Shown piece after piece: positions 10,732-23,116 of a stretch of 64,000 nucleotides of DNA; the stretch's first letter is position 1, and each line of letters begins with the position of its first letter. The DNA comes from Stygiolobus azoricus (GTDB taxonomy: Archaea; Thermoproteota; Thermoprotei_A; Sulfolobales; Sulfolobaceae). The DNA lies in assembly GCF_009729035.1 (NCBI RefSeq), contig NZ_CP045483.1:766001-830000 (forward strand). Reading direction: 5' to 3'. The notes under the pieces were generated by a model that saw nothing but the letters and a program-made list of their open reading frames with translations, was not told the DNA's origin and did not search any database. Made by a program: the position numbers and the translations under genes.

Positions 10732-12006
10732 ATGGTAAACACGGATTTGATTCCAAAGTACTGGTACAATATAGTTCCAGACCTACCCAAACCTTTACCT
10801 CCTCCAAGAGACCCTCCAGATGCTGAATTTTCAAGGATTGAGCTCCTTAAGAAAATATTGCCCAAAGAAGTATTAAGGCAACAGTTCACTATAGAGAGAT
10901 TTATAAAGATCCCTGAGGAAGTGAGGGATAGATACGCGGCTATAGGTAGGCCTACACCCCTAATTAGAGCGAAGAGGTTAGAAGAATATTTAGGTACTCC
11001 TGCAAAGATCTACTTTAAATACGAGGGTGCAACCCCTACGGGGTCTCATAAGATAAACACAGCTATACCTCAAGCATATTTTGCGTATAAAGAAGGAGTA
11101 GAGCATGTAGTAACAGAGACGGGTGCTGGACAGTGGGGGACGGCGGTCGCACTAGCTGCTTCGATGTATAATATGGAATCCACTATTTTCATGGTGAAAG
11201 TTAGTTATGAACAGAAACCAATGAGAAAGACGATAATGGAACTCTATGGTGGAAATGTTTATCCAAGTCCCACGGACTTAACTGAATTTGGAAGGAAAGT
11301 TCTTAAGGAAAATCCGAATCACCCAGGGTCTCTAGGTATAGCAATGAGTGAAGCTATAGAATATGCACTAACATACGGCTACAGATACCTAGTAGGAAGT
11401 GTTTTAGATGTAGTACTTCTACACCAGTCAGTAATCGGTATGGAGGCTATAGCCCAATTAGAAGAGCTAGGCGAGGAACCGGACGTACTAATAGGATGTG
11501 TAGGTGGAGGAAGTAACTTCGGAGGATTTGTTTATCCCTTTATAGGTGCTAAGAAAGGAAAGAAGTATATTGCGGTAGGCGCAGCGGAAGTACCGAAGTT
11601 TAGCACTGGTAAGTATGAGTATGACTTTCCTGATTCCGCAGGTTTATTACCTCTGGTTAAGATGATAACCCTAGGCAAGGATTATGTTCCTCCCTCGATA
11701 TATGCAGGAGGGTTAAGATATCACGGTGTTGCTCCGTCTCTTAGCCTATTAGTGAGAGAAAAGATCATAGAGTGGAGGGAATACGGAGAGGAGGACATAT
11801 TTGAGGCTGCTCAACTAGTAATGAAAACTCAAGGTATTGTACCTGCCCCAGAGACCTCCCATGCATTGAGAGCTGTGATCGATGAGGCATTAGAGGCGAA
11901 GAAGAAAAACGAGAAAAAGGTAATTGTTGTAAACTTCAGTGGTCACGGGTTATTGGATCTTGGTAATTATGAATCTATAAGAAAGAGAATAGGGAGCAAG
12001 AAATGA
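10732..12006 (+). CDS. trpB: Tryptophan synthase beta chain, TrpB2 type
   Basis: 424 residues, about 25 longer than classical TrpB1; the extended N-terminus rich in prolines ([20 protein letters not shown]) marks the TrpB2 class. The PLP lysine is in [13 protein letters not shown] at about residue 107, and the phosphate-binding loop is [12 protein letters not shown]. It condenses indole and serine to tryptophan. In Sulfolobus solfataricus the operon-borne TrpB2a is known to work with TrpA in place of TrpB1; this gene occupies the same place as first gene of the operon. TATA-like TTTTTAAA lies at 10683-10690. The stop overlaps the trpA start (ATGA). Confidence 0.95.
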   Translation: MVNTDLIPKYWYNIVPDLPKPLPPPRDPPDAEFSRIELLKKILPKEVLRQQFTIERFIKIPEEVRDRYAAIGRPTPLIRAKRLEEYLGTPAKIYFKYEGATPTGSHKINTAIPQAYFAYKEGVEHVVTETGAGQWGTAVALAASMYNMESTIFMVKVSYEQKPMRKTIMELYGGNVYPSPTDLTEFGRKVLKENPNHPGSLGIAMSEAIEYALTYGYRYLVGSVLDVVLLHQSVIGMEAIAQLEELGEEPDVLIGCVGGGSNFGGFVYPFIGAKKGKKYIAVGAAEVPKFSTGKYEYDFPDSAGLLPLVKMITLGKDYVPPSIYAGGLRYHGVAPSLSLLVREKIIEWREYGEEDIFEAAQLVMKTQGIVPAPETSHALRAVIDEALEAKKKNEKKVIVVNFSGHGLLDLGNYESIRKRIGSKK

Positions 12007-12740
12007 AGAGAATGTTAGTAACGTATATGACATTAGGATATCCAAATTTGGACTCGTTCTATGAGTTTGTAGAAAAAAGTGTATCATTGGGGACAGATAT
12101 ATTGGAGATAGGCGTACCACCAAAGTACGCTAAATACGATGGTCCCGTGATTAGAAAAAGTTACAAAGTAGTTACTGAATGGCTTAAGGACTACTATTCA
12201 GTCTTAGCGGAGGTCAGAAAAAGGGTTTCAGTACCTATTATCATATTAACGTATTTAGAAGATTATATAAATCAATTGGATCAATTTCTTGGTAAATTGA
12301 GAGAAATAGGGATAGATGGGATACTATTTCCAGATCTATTGATTGATTTCGTAGACGATTATTTGTCATATGTTAATATAATTAAGAAACATGGGTTAAA
12401 GGCTGTGTTATTTACAGCTCCATCAGTCCCCGATACTCTCATACAAGAGGCGTCAAAGATTTCCGATATATTTCTTTATTACGGTGTAAGACCCACTACT
12501 GGAGTGATTATTCCCGTAAGTGTTGACTCCCTGATTATACGTGTTAGGAATTTAGTTCAAAATAAGTTAGTTGTAGGGTTTGGACTTAACGATCTTAACG
12601 ACCTCAGAAAAGCATTATTCGCGGGGGCTGACGGGGTAGCTATTGGTACTGCTTTCATCGAAGAAATTGAGAAGAACGGAATCAATAGTGCACTAGAACT
12701 AGTTAAAAAAATCAGGGGGATTTTAGATGAATACAGTTGA
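12003..12740 (+). CDS. trpA: Tryptophan synthase alpha chain
   Basis: 245 residues, somewhat short for TrpA. It cleaves indole-3-glycerol phosphate to indole for TrpB. The catalytic glutamate is in ILEIGVPPK at about residue 35 and the catalytic aspartate in [10 protein letters not shown], where bacteria have SDP.ADGP; the loop is shortened and altered ([10 protein letters not shown]), which may fit pairing with a TrpB2 rather than TrpB1. The phosphate-binding end is [13 protein letters not shown] and [10 protein letters not shown]. Starts inside the trpB stop and overlaps trpD by 14 bases. Confidence 0.92.
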   Translation: MKRMLVTYMTLGYPNLDSFYEFVEKSVSLGTDILEIGVPPKYAKYDGPVIRKSYKVVTEWLKDYYSVLAEVRKRVSVPIIILTYLEDYINQLDQFLGKLREIGIDGILFPDLLIDFVDDYLSYVNIIKKHGLKAVLFTAPSVPDTLIQEASKISDIFLYYGVRPTTGVIIPVSVDSLIIRVRNLVQNKLVVGFGLNDLNDLRKALFAGADGVAIGTAFIEEIEKNGINSALELVKKIRGILDEYS

Positions 12741-13773
12741 GTACTTGAAAAAACTCGTTTATGAGAAAAAGGATCTTTCAGAAAAAGAAGCTGAGGAAAT
12801 AGCTAACGGTATAATGAGGGGAGAGATAAATGAGATTCAGAGTTCGGGAATTCTGGTAGCTTTAGCGTCTAAGGGAGAATCGGCAGAAGAGATTAGAGGG
12901 TTTGCAAGGGCTATGAGAAGTAATTCAATAAAAATAGACTTTCCCGATAGTTTGGACACAGCTGGTACTGGGGGGGACGGGTTAAACACCTTAAACGTTA
13001 GTACAGCTGCAGCTCTCGTACTTAGTCAGATTTTTCCTGTTGCAAAACACGGTAATAGATTGGTGAGCAGTAAGTCGGGAAGTGCTGACGTCTTGGAAGA
13101 ACTGGGATATAACATATCTGTCAGTAAAGATAAAGCTATTGAGCTTTTGAGAAAGTGTAATTTTGTCTTTTTATTTGCCCAACTCTATCATCCTGCGATG
13201 AAGAACGTTGCTAATGTAAGGAAGAATCTCGGGATACGTACAATATTTAATATCTTAGGTCCGCTTACCAATCCCGCTTCAGCTAAGTACCAGATGATTG
13301 GCATATTTTCTACAAAATACATTGATAGAATAGCAGAAGCTGTTCAATATCTTAATTACGAGAGAGTATTTTTGTATCATGGAGATCCTGGAATTGATGA
13401 AGTAAGTCCCCAAGGAGATACTCTGATATATGAAGTGAAAGGTCATAGTATAGAAAAGTATAAGGTAAACTATACGGATTTCGGCATTAAAGAACCGGTC
13501 TCGATAGATAAATTAAGAGTCGAAAATGCTCACGATTCAGCTCTTAAGATCACTAGGGGATTGTTGGGACGGGATAAAAATGTCAGAATTTTCATAGGAA
13601 TTAACGTTAGTGTTGGCCTTAAACTATTAGGGAAAGTTAACGATTTTAAAGACGGATATGAGTACGCTGAGCAACTCATGAGCAGTTCTGTAGAGCACAT
13701 AAGAAAGATAATGGAGTTAAACGGAAATCCTCAAAAATTTGAGGCTTTGGTGAAGGAAGCTGATAAGGGTTAA
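12727..13773 (+). CDS. trpD: Anthranilate phosphoribosyltransferase
   Basis: 348 residues, matching the well-studied Sulfolobus enzyme in length. It joins anthranilate and PRPP. Motifs: [23 protein letters not shown] (PRPP and metal loop), [23 protein letters not shown] (anthranilate pocket and KHGN), [22 protein letters not shown] (the second anthranilate arginine and NxLGPLTNP). The start overlaps trpA by 14 bases; its 3' end carries the ribosome site and probable start of trpF. Middle gene of the operon. Confidence 0.97.
   Translation: MNTVEYLKKLVYEKKDLSEKEAEEIANGIMRGEINEIQSSGILVALASKGESAEEIRGFARAMRSNSIKIDFPDSLDTAGTGGDGLNTLNVSTAAALVLSQIFPVAKHGNRLVSSKSGSADVLEELGYNISVSKDKAIELLRKCNFVFLFAQLYHPAMKNVANVRKNLGIRTIFNILGPLTNPASAKYQMIGIFSTKYIDRIAEAVQYLNYERVFLYHGDPGIDEVSPQGDTLIYEVKGHSIEKYKVNYTDFGIKEPVSIDKLRVENAHDSALKITRGLLGRDKNVRIFIGINVSVGLKLLGKVNDFKDGYEYAEQLMSSSVEHIRKIMELNGNPQKFEALVKEADKG
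13749..13762 (+). promoter_or_regulatory. Ribosome site deciding the trpF start
   Basis: GGTGA (13749-13753) followed by AGGAAG and then CTG. The spacing of six bases is what this genome shows elsewhere, for example GGTGA five bases before the serA-like ATG at 24419. The TGA of the motif is also the in-frame stop closing the trpF frame upstream. Confidence 0.6.
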
Positions 13774-14365
13774 GTTCTGCGGTATATCTAGTGTTGAAGA
13801 CGCTATACTAGCTGAAAAATTAGGTGCAGACTTCATAGGTGTAGTAAGTGATACAGTAAGTCCTAGGTATGTAAAAAATGAGTTTGTAAAAATAGTGAAA
13901 AGGTATGTTACTAAACCCGTAGTAACGGTAAAGGTTAAAGGAGAACTAGGTAAAATACTAGAAGAAGGGAAAGAGGCGGATTTTATACAAATACATAGGG
14001 TTTTAACTGACGAAGAATTACAGTATTTAAATTCCTTCAGAAGGAATATCATTTTATACGTACCTGCATCTGGTAAATTCGAAACGTACTTTAGAAAAGT
14101 GGTCTCATCTTCAAATTACATGGTTCTATTAGATAAAGATAATGAAAACAAGGTCGATTTGTATGTTGCTAAAAAATGGATTAATGAGTACTCTAAGGTC
14201 GGTATAGGAGGAGGTATAAAGCCCGAAAATGTTAGGGATTTCCTCTCACTAAACCCTTACTGGATTGATATCTCCAGTGGGATTGAATTATACAAGGGAA
14301 AGAAAGACCCGAGTAAAATGTCCTTAATTATAAAAGAGGTGAGAGAATGGACGTCTATCCGATAA
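13760..14365 (+). CDS. trpF: Phosphoribosylanthranilate isomerase; probable CTG start
   Basis: About 201 residues of a (beta/alpha)8 barrel that isomerises phosphoribosylanthranilate to CdRP. The first strand [27 protein letters not shown] carries the catalytic cysteine, and the last strands contain [12 protein letters not shown] and DISSGIE with the phosphate loop. The first canonical start in this frame is GTG 13895, which would delete the first two strands and the catalytic cysteine. Upstream the frame is closed by TGA at 13751-13753. CTG at 13760 (or ATA 13763) is therefore the likely start; GGTGA at 13749-13753 lies six bases before CTG, inside the end of trpD. Overlaps trpE by 19 bases. 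Confidence 0.85.
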   Translation: MIRVKFCGISSVEDAILAEKLGADFIGVVSDTVSPRYVKNEFVKIVKRYVTKPVVTVKVKGELGKILEEGKEADFIQIHRVLTDEELQYLNSFRRNIILYVPASGKFETYFRKVVSSSNYMVLLDKDNENKVDLYVAKKWINEYSKVGIGGGIKPENVRDFLSLNPYWIDISSGIELYKGKKDPSKMSLIIKEVREWTSIR

Positions 14366-15651
14366 CTGCTTTCGCACAACCTAACGAAGTTTTTAAGTGT
14401 ATTAAACAAGGAGAGAACATTGCCGCATTACTTGAAAGCGGTTCTGGTCCTCAGCATAAAGCGAGGTTTAGTATAATTGCTTGGGGGAGGAAAGGCTATC
14501 TTAAGTTAAACAAAGACTCTAGCGAGGGAGATATATCGACCTCATTTTATGATCCCGTGGAGGTTTTAGGTGAGTTTATGAAAAAAGCCCCATTGTTGAA
14601 TTTTCCTGGAAAATTTAAGGGGGGTATGATAGGGTATGTCAGTTATGACGCAATAAGGTATTGGGAAACGATAAAGGATCTGAAACCAGAAGCCGAGGAT
14701 TGGCCATACGCTGAGTTCTTCATACCCGAAAATGTAATCTTGTATGACCATGTTGAAGGGAAGGTTTACGTAGAAGGTGAACTCCAGCTTAAAGATGGTT
14801 GTTCGGATTCAGGACAAGTAAAGTTCGATCTCTATGATGAATCTTTAGGGAAAACGGAATTTGAAGATAGTGTTTCAGACATATTAGATTATATAAAACG
14901 AGGCTATGCTTTTCAGGTAGTAATTTCTAGATTTTATAGGTATACATTTAAGGGTGATGTAATACACTTTTACAATACGTTAAGGAAAATTAATCCTTCA
15001 CCTTATATGTTTTACCTAAAGTTCTTTGATAGGGAGATAATTGGTTCAAGTCCCGAAACATTATTCAGTGTCCAAGATGGTATCGTTGAAACTTATCCTA
15101 TAGCGGGTTCTAGGCCTAGAGGGAAGACCGTAGAAGAGGACTTAGAGTTGGAGAGGGAAATGTTGGCTTCGGAGAAAGAGAGGGCAGAGCACTTAATGCT
15201 TGTAGACTTAGCTAGGAATGACATAGGTAAAGTATGTTACATGGGTTCCGTGAAAGTACCGGAATTAATGTATGTAGAAAAATACAGTCATGTTCAGCAT
15301 ATAGTTAGTAAGGTAGTCGGAACATTGAAGAGGAACAACACTTCCTTTGACGTGCTGAAAGCTACCTTCCCCGCGGGGACGGTAAGCGGAGCTCCTAAGC
15401 CTATGGCTATGAATATTATAGAGATGTTGGAACCGTATAAGAGAGGTCCCTATGCTGGAGGTGTGGGATTCTTCTCAGCAAATGGAGACTCCGAGTTTGC
15501 TATAACGATAAGGAGTGCTTTCGTAAATAAAGATTTGTTTAGGATTCAGGCAGGAGCTGGTATAGTTTACGATTCAATCCCAGAAATGGAATATTATGAG
15601 ACTGAACATAAAATGAGGGCTTTGAAAGTGGCTATGGGGGTGGAAAAATGA
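14347..15651 (+). CDS. trpE: Anthranilate synthase component I
   Basis: 434 residues. It converts chorismate to anthranilate with ammonia delivered by TrpG. The C-terminal chorismate-binding core is complete: [80 protein letters not shown] and [12 protein letters not shown]. The N-terminal half carries the tryptophan feedback pocket ([18 protein letters not shown]). The usual bacterial LLES motif is therefore present. It overlaps both neighbours (19 bases with trpF, four bases ATGA with trpG), so expression is tightly coupled. Confidence 0.97.
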   Translation: MDVYPITAFAQPNEVFKCIKQGENIAALLESGSGPQHKARFSIIAWGRKGYLKLNKDSSEGDISTSFYDPVEVLGEFMKKAPLLNFPGKFKGGMIGYVSYDAIRYWETIKDLKPEAEDWPYAEFFIPENVILYDHVEGKVYVEGELQLKDGCSDSGQVKFDLYDESLGKTEFEDSVSDILDYIKRGYAFQVVISRFYRYTFKGDVIHFYNTLRKINPSPYMFYLKFFDREIIGSSPETLFSVQDGIVETYPIAGSRPRGKTVEEDLELEREMLASEKERAEHLMLVDLARNDIGKVCYMGSVKVPELMYVEKYSHVQHIVSKVVGTLKRNNTSFDVLKATFPAGTVSGAPKPMAMNIIEMLEPYKRGPYAGGVGFFSANGDSEFAITIRSAFVNKDLFRIQAGAGIVYDSIPEMEYYETEHKMRALKVAMGVEK

Positions 15652-16232
15652 CAGATATTACACTTATAATAGATAATTATGACAGTTTCGTTTATAATAT
15701 AGCACAAATAGTAGGAGAATTAGGAACTATTCCGATAGTGATAAGAAATGATGAAATTACAGTGAGGGGGGTAGAGAGAATAAACCCTGATAGGATCATC
15801 ATCTCTCCGGGTCCGGGTTCACCTGATAAGAAGGAGGATATAGGTATAGTAATAGACGTAATAAAGCAACTGGGAAAAAGAATTCCGATTTTTGGTATTT
15901 GTTTAGGTCATCAAGCTATAGGCTATGCTTTCGGGGCTAAGATAAGAAGGGCTAAAAAGGTGTTTCACGGTAAAATAAGTAAAATAGTTCATAATTCGTC
16001 TGCTATTATTTATGACGGAATCCCTAAGCAATTCGAGGCTACTAGATATCACAGTTTAGTTATTGATGATGTAAAGGAGCCGTTAATTATTGACGCTTAT
16101 TCCTTAGAAGATAACGAAATAATGGGGGTTCATCATGTCGAATATAGAATATATGGGGTTCAATTTCATCCTGAAAGTGTGGGCACACCGTTAGGTAAGA
16201 GAATACTTTATAATTTCATTAATAAAGTCTGA
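15648..16232 (+). CDS. trpG: Anthranilate synthase component II (glutamine amidotransferase)
   Basis: 194 residues, a class I glutamine amidotransferase. It releases ammonia from glutamine for Trp[18 protein letters not shown] opens the protein; the oxyanion loop is [15 protein letters not shown]; the catalytic triad is Cys in [15 protein letters not shown] and His/Glu in [13 protein letters not shown]. Free-standing rather than fused to TrpE or TrpD. Start overlaps the trpE stop; four bases separate it from trpC. Confidence 0.97.
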   Translation: MTDITLIIDNYDSFVYNIAQIVGELGTIPIVIRNDEITVRGVERINPDRIIISPGPGSPDKKEDIGIVIDVIKQLGKRIPIFGICLGHQAIGYAFGAKIRRAKKVFHGKISKIVHNSSAIIYDGIPKQFEATRYHSLVIDDVKEPLIIDAYSLEDNEIMGVHHVEYRIYGVQFHPESVGTPLGKRILYNFINKV

Positions 16233-16236
16233 TCAG

Positions 16237-16983
16237 ATGCCTAGATTTTTACAAGGCTGGTTAGCGGATGTTATAAGATTTTCCCAACAAAGACCTGAAG
16301 TATACAAAACTAGACAGAGGCCTATTTATTCGCTCAAAAGGAATATTATGGTAAAGAAAAGTGAGGGCAAAAACCCCATTATTGCTGAGTTTAAAAGGAA
16401 ATCTCCCTCTGGGCTTAACGTGAATAGTGATATAATAGAGTATGTAAAATTTATGGAGGCTAATGATGTTGCCGGTATATCTGTTTTAACCGAGGAGAAA
16501 TTTTTCGGAGGCAGTTATACAGACCTTGAAAGAGTTGCCGAAAACGTTAGTGTCCCAGTTTTAATGAAAGATTTTGTAGTAACTGAGAAACAAATAAATA
16601 CTGCCTATAGTTTAGGTGCTGACGCTGTTTTATTGATAGTAAGGATTCTCACGGAGAGGGAGTTAATTAGTTTGTACAAATACGCAAAGAGTTATAAGTT
16701 AGACGTTATTGTGGAGGTAACAAATGAGGAAGAGGTAGAAATAGCTTTAAGGAATAATTTTGATATAATAGGCGTAAACTCTAGAGATCTTTCCTCTCTT
16801 GACTTAAGTTTGGAAAAGGCTGAAAGGTTACTTAAACTTATCCCTTCAGATAGGATAAAAATTGCTGAAAGTGGGATAAGGACTAGAGACGATATTCATC
16901 GTCTTAAAAATGCGGGAGCTGACGCATTTTTAATAGGGACTACATTAATGCAAGATCCGAATAAAATAAAGGAATTAATTTAG
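16237..16983 (+). CDS. trpC: Indole-3-glycerol phosphate synthase
   Basis: 248 residues, the same size as the classical Sulfolobus solfataricus enzyme. It closes the indole ring from CdRP. Conserved barrel motifs: PIIAEFKRKSPSGLN (catalytic Lys after strand 1 and Glu), SVLTEEKFFGGSYTDL, VPVLMKDFVV (catalytic Lys110-type), GADAVLLIVRIL, IVEVTNEEEVE, IIGVNSRDLSS and IAESGIRTRDDI with the closing ADAFLIGTTLMQ phosphate site. It follows trpG after four bases and the aminotransferase begins 11 bases later. Confidence 0.97.
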   Translation: MPRFLQGWLADVIRFSQQRPEVYKTRQRPIYSLKRNIMVKKSEGKNPIIAEFKRKSPSGLNVNSDIIEYVKFMEANDVAGISVLTEEKFFGGSYTDLERVAENVSVPVLMKDFVVTEKQINTAYSLGADAVLLIVRILTERELISLYKYAKSYKLDVIVEVTNEEEVEIALRNNFDIIGVNSRDLSSLDLSLEKAERLLKLIPSDRIKIAESGIRTRDDIHRLKNAGADAFLIGTTLMQDPNKIKELI

Positions 16984-16994
16984 GTGTATAATTT

Positions 16995-18203
16995 ATGTCA
17001 GTAGATAATTTTTCTACTGCGTCAACAAGTATAACCGGTGAATCAACGTTAGTTTATCAAGAAGCTTCAAGGAGAGTACAGAAGGAGAAAGGTATAAGAG
17101 TAATAAACTTCGGAATAGGGCAACCTGATTTACCTACGTTTAGAAAAATAAGAAATGCAGCAATAAAGGCACTCGATGAGGGCTTTACCGGGTATACCTC
17201 AGCCTACGGTATAGATGAATTACGCGAAAAGATCGCATCACATTTAAATTCGAGGTATCCTAGCGAGAGACCAATAAAGAAGGAGGAAGTAATAGTTACG
17301 CCTGGTGCAAAAACGGCATTATATCTTGCTTTTCTTCTTTACGTTAATCCTGGTGACGAAGTTATAATTTTCGACCCGTCTTTCTACTCCTATGCGGAAG
17401 TAGTAAAGATGTTAGGCGGTAAACCTGTTTACATCAAGATGAGGTGGACTGAAGAGAACGGTTTCTCACTCAATGTTAATGAGCTACAAGAGAAGATAAC
17501 ACCTAAGACTAAGATGATAGTTCTTAATAATCCTCATAATCCTACTGGAATGGTGTTTGATCCGAGAGAAATAGAGAAAGTAATGGAAATAGCAAAGGAG
17601 AGGAAAGTGATCTTGTTATCGGACGAGATTTATGATTATTTTGTTTACGATGGAAAAATGAGAAGTGTCTTAGAAGATCCAAGTTGGCGTGATTACGTAA
17701 TTTATGTTAACGGTTTCAGTAAGACGTTTTCTATGACTGGTTGGAGGCTCGGTTATATAGTAGCTAAAGATAAAGTCGTGAAAAAAATGGCAGAGCTCGC
17801 AGCTAATATATATACATGTCCGACTAGTTTTGCCCAGAAAGGGGCATTAGCTGCTTTTGATTCATTGGATGATGTAAAGGATATGATTTCATTATTCAGA
17901 AGAAGAAGGGATGTAATGTATGAAGAACTGAAGAAAAATAAATGGATAAGGGTTTATAAGAGTCAAGGGGCATTCTACATGTTTCCGTATGTAGGAGACA
18001 TACTAGCTAAGACGAAAATGCAGGTTAAAGACTTCTCGTTAAAAATGATAGAAGAAGCTGGAGTAACTACTATACCGGGAGAGGTCTTCCCGCTAGAGGT
18101 TGGAAGGAACTTTCTGAGACTGAGTTTCGCTGTAGACGAAAATGATATAAGAGAAGGAGTCAGAAAGATTAATGAATTCGTAACAGGGTTGATGAAAGAG
18201 TAA
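16995..18203 (+). CDS. Class I PLP aminotransferase (aspartate/aromatic type)
   Basis: 402 residues, fold type I. The PLP lysine is in [27 protein letters not shown] carries the cofactor asparagine; [10 protein letters not shown] and FLRLSFAV carry the substrate-carboxylate arginine. Archaeal enzymes of this subfamily transaminate aspartate and often aromatic amino acids. Its place 11 bases after trpC suggests co-transcription with the trp operon, which would suit an aromatic or aspartate role, but specificity cannot be read from sequence. Gene symbol aspC would be a reasonable shorthand. Confidence 0.85.
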   Translation: MSVDNFSTASTSITGESTLVYQEASRRVQKEKGIRVINFGIGQPDLPTFRKIRNAAIKALDEGFTGYTSAYGIDELREKIASHLNSRYPSERPIKKEEVIVTPGAKTALYLAFLLYVNPGDEVIIFDPSFYSYAEVVKMLGGKPVYIKMRWTEENGFSLNVNELQEKITPKTKMIVLNNPHNPTGMVFDPREIEKVMEIAKERKVILLSDEIYDYFVYDGKMRSVLEDPSWRDYVIYVNGFSKTFSMTGWRLGYIVAKDKVVKKMAELAANIYTCPTSFAQKGALAAFDSLDDVKDMISLFRRRRDVMYEELKKNKWIRVYKSQGAFYMFPYVGDILAKTKMQVKDFSLKMIEEAGVTTIPGEVFPLEVGRNFLRLSFAVDENDIREGVRKINEFVTGLMKE

Positions 18204-18343
18204 CGAGTGAACGGTGAGCAAAACTCCCATGGGCTGACCATCTATGATTAAATAATATTTACTTTCTGTTTTCACCTCCAGTTCAGTTCTTCAAAACAAG
18301 TAAAGGAGGGTTTGAAAAGCACGTCGAAAAATTCTTATTAATT

Positions 18344-20785
<2,442 letters not shown>

Positions 20786-20807
20786 TGTTTCACCTATTTT
20801 ACCACTA

Positions 20808-20815
20808 TTTTATAA
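20808..20815. promoter_or_regulatory. Palindromic TATA box between valS and the flavoprotein gene
   Basis: The plus strand reads TTTTATAA and the minus strand TTATAAAA. Its centre is about 27 bases from the valS ATG (20785) and about 29 bases from the ATG at 20841 on the other side. One element at near-equal distance from both start codons suggests a bidirectional promoter. Confidence 0.5.
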
Positions 20816-20840
20816 GGTATGAGGTTAAAAATTGTTGGAA

Positions 20841-21821
20841 ATGAAGATTGCAATTATTGGTGGTGGAGTATCAGGATCATTACTAGGTTACTTGTTAAAG
20901 GCTAAGACAAATCATGAGGTAAAGTTATTCGATGTAATAAACAAGTATGTTAAACCTTGTGGAGATATAGTCCCTAACGTTTTTTCTCCCCCGTATCCTT
21001 GGGAAGTCAAGTTCGAGATTAAGAGGTTCGCTTTTTATATAGATGGGGAGAGGGTTTACGACGTAGAATATAGGCATACGAAGTGGTTAGTAATAGACAA
21101 ATGGAAATGGATTAATGACATGCGTAAAAATTTAGGTTTTAATCACGTAAGTGAATTTAGAAAAGAGGACTTTGATCTAGTAATAGACTCTAAGGGTCCA
21201 TACGATATGGATAGGGATGTAGTGTATACGACAAGGGCTATTATAAAGACTGATAAATTTACTGATGAAGCTATTTTCGAGTTTGATACTAAATACACGG
21301 GTTTTTATTGGATATTCCCAGCTGAAGAAGGGTTACTTAACATAGGAGCTGGTTTCATAGAGTATAAGAACTCAAAGGAGCTCTTACTTAAGTATATGAA
21401 AGAGAGATACGGTAATTTCGAATTGTTAGACATAAGAGGTGCTCCTATTTCCATTTCCCCAGTCCGTAATAAGGTTGGAAGAATAGGTGAAGCTAGAGGG
21501 TTAGTCTTTCCTCTGAGCGGTGAGGGAATAAGACCCTCTGCTATTTCTGCAATAAAGGCTTATGAGGTAGTATCGTACGATTTTAATAAGTTTGAAGAGA
21601 GATTAGACTCCGCTTTGAAAAGCTTAGAGGACAGTATTATGTTACAACATAAAATTCTTTCGTTATATAGGAAAAGTGGGTTATCTTTAAGGAAGGGTCT
21701 CCTAAAATTCTTGTTTAAAAACGAAATCCTTATAGATGCTTATTTAGAAGATAAATTAACTCCTGAAGGTATAACAGAGTCAGCGAGGTTTGTGAAAAGT
21801 GGAGGTATACTTAGAAAATAG
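20841..21821 (+). CDS. Geranylgeranyl reductase-like FAD oxidoreductase
   Basis: About 326 residues. The N-terminus is an FAD Rossmann fold ([18 protein letters not shown]); the KPCGDIVPN segment is the PxxCGxx motif typical of the geranylgeranyl reductase branch of this flavoprotein superfamily, and [18 protein letters not shown] is the second FAD motif. Members saturate isoprenoid chains of archaeal lipids; this protein is shorter than the well-known reductases (about 450 residues), so it may be a diverged member with another substrate. TTG codons at 20832 and 20835 are alternative starts, with GAGGT at 20821-20825. The next gene starts within its last 23 bases. Confidence 0.75.
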   Translation: MKIAIIGGGVSGSLLGYLLKAKTNHEVKLFDVINKYVKPCGDIVPNVFSPPYPWEVKFEIKRFAFYIDGERVYDVEYRHTKWLVIDKWKWINDMRKNLGFNHVSEFRKEDFDLVIDSKGPYDMDRDVVYTTRAIIKTDKFTDEAIFEFDTKYTGFYWIFPAEEGLLNIGAGFIEYKNSKELLLKYMKERYGNFELLDIRGAPISISPVRNKVGRIGEARGLVFPLSGEGIRPSAISAIKAYEVVSYDFNKFEERLDSALKSLEDSIMLQHKILSLYRKSGLSLRKGLLKFLFKNEILIDAYLEDKLTPEGITESARFVKSGGILRK

Positions 21822-22194
21822 TAAGAGTAAGACCGGTAAGCATGCAATAAGGAGTTTACTTTACACCTTGGAGAACGGTAAACTAGTAGAATATAAAACC
21901 GCTAAGGTAAAGGGTAAAGTTCCTCCCACTTACAAGATAGGAGATAAAACGCTAGTTATAATACCAGATAAGGGAATTTTCATACATTTAGTTTTCTTAA
22001 AAAATCTAAAAAATAAGGTAAGAGGAAAGGTCACTGTGTATAAAGACGGTAATATAGTTTCTGAATTCAATTATAGAAAATTAAAGTTAAAACTAGTGAA
22101 AGGGGATCCAACCTATGCCGATCAAGTTAAAGCCTTATTTGAAGAGCTTAAGATCCCGGTTAAAGGAATTAACTTAAAGCTTCCCAAGGGGTGA
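21799..22194 (+). CDS. Hypothetical basic protein
   Basis: 131 residues beginning at GTG 21799. Not recognised. It is lysine-rich (about one in five residues) and beta-patterned, with segments [31 protein letters not shown] and [31 protein letters not shown]; no cysteines, membrane segments or catalytic motifs stand out. It overlaps the flavoprotein gene by 23 bases and is followed at once by another small gene, so the three are probably one operon. The basic composition would allow nucleic-acid binding, but that is only a guess. Confidence 0.7.
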   Translation: MEVYLENSKSKTGKHAIRSLLYTLENGKLVEYKTAKVKGKVPPTYKIGDKTLVIIPDKGIFIHLVFLKNLKNKVRGKVTVYKDGNIVSEFNYRKLKLKLVKGDPTYADQVKALFEELKIPVKGINLKLPKG

Positions 22195-22198
22195 GATC

Positions 22199-22522
22199 AT
22201 TTTTGAAGTTGAATACACTATACTTCCTTCAGATCCATCTAATGTTTTGAGAAACACATACGCTTTGGAACTTATTGAGAAAGAGTTAAAGGAGTTCTGT
22301 AATGTCGTAAAAGCGGGAGCTTCGCTACTTTGTGCTCCTTCCGCTGATGTTTTAGTGTTAGTATTTACCTCATTTAATGAAGGGAGACAGCTTAATGTTC
22401 GTTTAAAGGTTCAGTCCCAAAATTCTCAGTCTTTAGTTAATATCTTATCCCAGCTAGCAACCAGACTCAGAGAACAAGGTTATGTAATGACTTTAGCTAC
22501 TTCCTCCAGCATCTTCAGGTAA
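22199..22522 (+). CDS. Small hypothetical protein, start uncertain
   Basis: About 107 residues if it starts near 22199, or 91 from the TTG at 22247. Not recognised with certainty; the mixed alpha/beta pattern with a long C-terminal helix (SLVNILSQLATRLREQGY) is compatible with a small KEOPS Pcc1-like fold, but I would not call it. The frame upstream of TTG reads as good protein sequence (FEVEYTILPSDPSNVLRN) and contains no ATG, GTG or TTG; a GGGGTGA motif (22188-22194) lies just before ATC/ATT at 22196/22199. Its end overlaps the next minus-strand gene by 43 bases. Confidence 0.55.
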   Translation: MFEVEYTILPSDPSNVLRNTYALELIEKELKEFCNVVKAGASLLCAPSADVLVLVFTSFNEGRQLNVRLKVQSQNSQSLVNILSQLATRLREQGYVMTLATSSSIFR

Positions 22523-22800
22523 GTCCGTTTTATCTCTTCATCGTCTGTTATTTCCTTTTTCATCTCAGCTACTATATTACACAAGTAAGTGTGTATCCTC
22601 GATTTGCATAAAACTCCTTTCACGATTCTGTAAGAGTCGTTCTCAATATTTAATTCCACATAAATGACATTGTTAACACTATTAATGACTTTTAATTTTT
22701 CTGTGTTATTAACTATTATATCTGTGTCCGCGTAAAAAAGATTTCCAATCAATACGAGATCTTTATTGTTGAATAGAATTTTCTTAAACTGTTTGGACAA
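22480..22800 (-). CDS. Small hypothetical protein
   Basis: 106 residues. Not recognised. Middle part is beta-patterned (DIIVNNTEKLKVINSVNNVIYVELNIENDSYRIVKGVL) and the C-terminus is a charged helix (EMKKEITDDEEIKRTYLKMLEEVAKVI). It starts 17 bases inside the zinc-ribbon gene, so both are likely one transcript; the 3' end overlaps the opposite gene by 43 bases. Compact overlap with a conserved-looking partner supports it being real. Confidence 0.65.
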   Translation of the reverse strand: MSKQFKKILFNNKDLVLIGNLFYADTDIIVNNTEKLKVINSVNNVIYVELNIENDSYRIVKGVLCKSRIHTYLCNIVAEMKKEITDDEEIKRTYLKMLEEVAKVIT

Positions 22801-23002
22801 GCTCGCTCCCGCAGTAAGGACATCTGTACTTCAAACCCCTTGCATCAGCCTCACAGAAATAGGCCCTATACTTCTTTTCGCACTTTGGGCACTTGTATAC
22901 TATATCAGTTCCCATCTTTAATTTTCTGTTACATATTCTACAGTAAACTTGAACCCATCCTATATGTCCGTAAGCTGTGCTTCCTCTGCCTTTAATACTC
23001 AT
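22784..23002 (-). CDS. Small zinc-ribbon protein
   Basis: 72 residues with three CxxC pairs and one single cysteine: VYCRICNRKLK, YKCPKCEKKYRAYFCEADARG and YRCPYCGSELV. The arrangement resembles the DUF1610/HVO_2753-like zinc-ribbon proteins found next to translation genes in archaea, which are thought to bind nucleic acids; that is a resemblance in layout, not a firm assignment. Not a ribosomal protein I can identify. Operon with the following 106-residue gene. Confidence 0.75.
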   Translation of the reverse strand: MSIKGRGSTAYGHIGWVQVYCRICNRKLKMGTDIVYKCPKCEKKYRAYFCEADARGLKYRCPYCGSELVQTV

Positions 23003-23116
23003 GCGTTATACTACTTTCTATCATGTATTTATATTTATCGTAAGGATAAGGTGTTACCTTTTCCGCCAAGAGTAACTATTATTAGGAGAAGATTATAAAT
23101 ATAGTAGGAATACAAA

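Noticed and set aside
18186-18240. Possible C/D box small RNA at the end of the aminotransferase gene (TTGATGA ... GGGCTGACC).
   Set aside because: A C-like and a D box are present about 45 bases apart, but the inner C' and D' boxes are poor, and part of it is coding sequence. Not enough to call.
18093-18275. 60-residue minus-strand frame between the aminotransferase and valS.
   Set aside because: Mostly antisense to the conserved end of the aminotransferase; no ribosome site in the right place.
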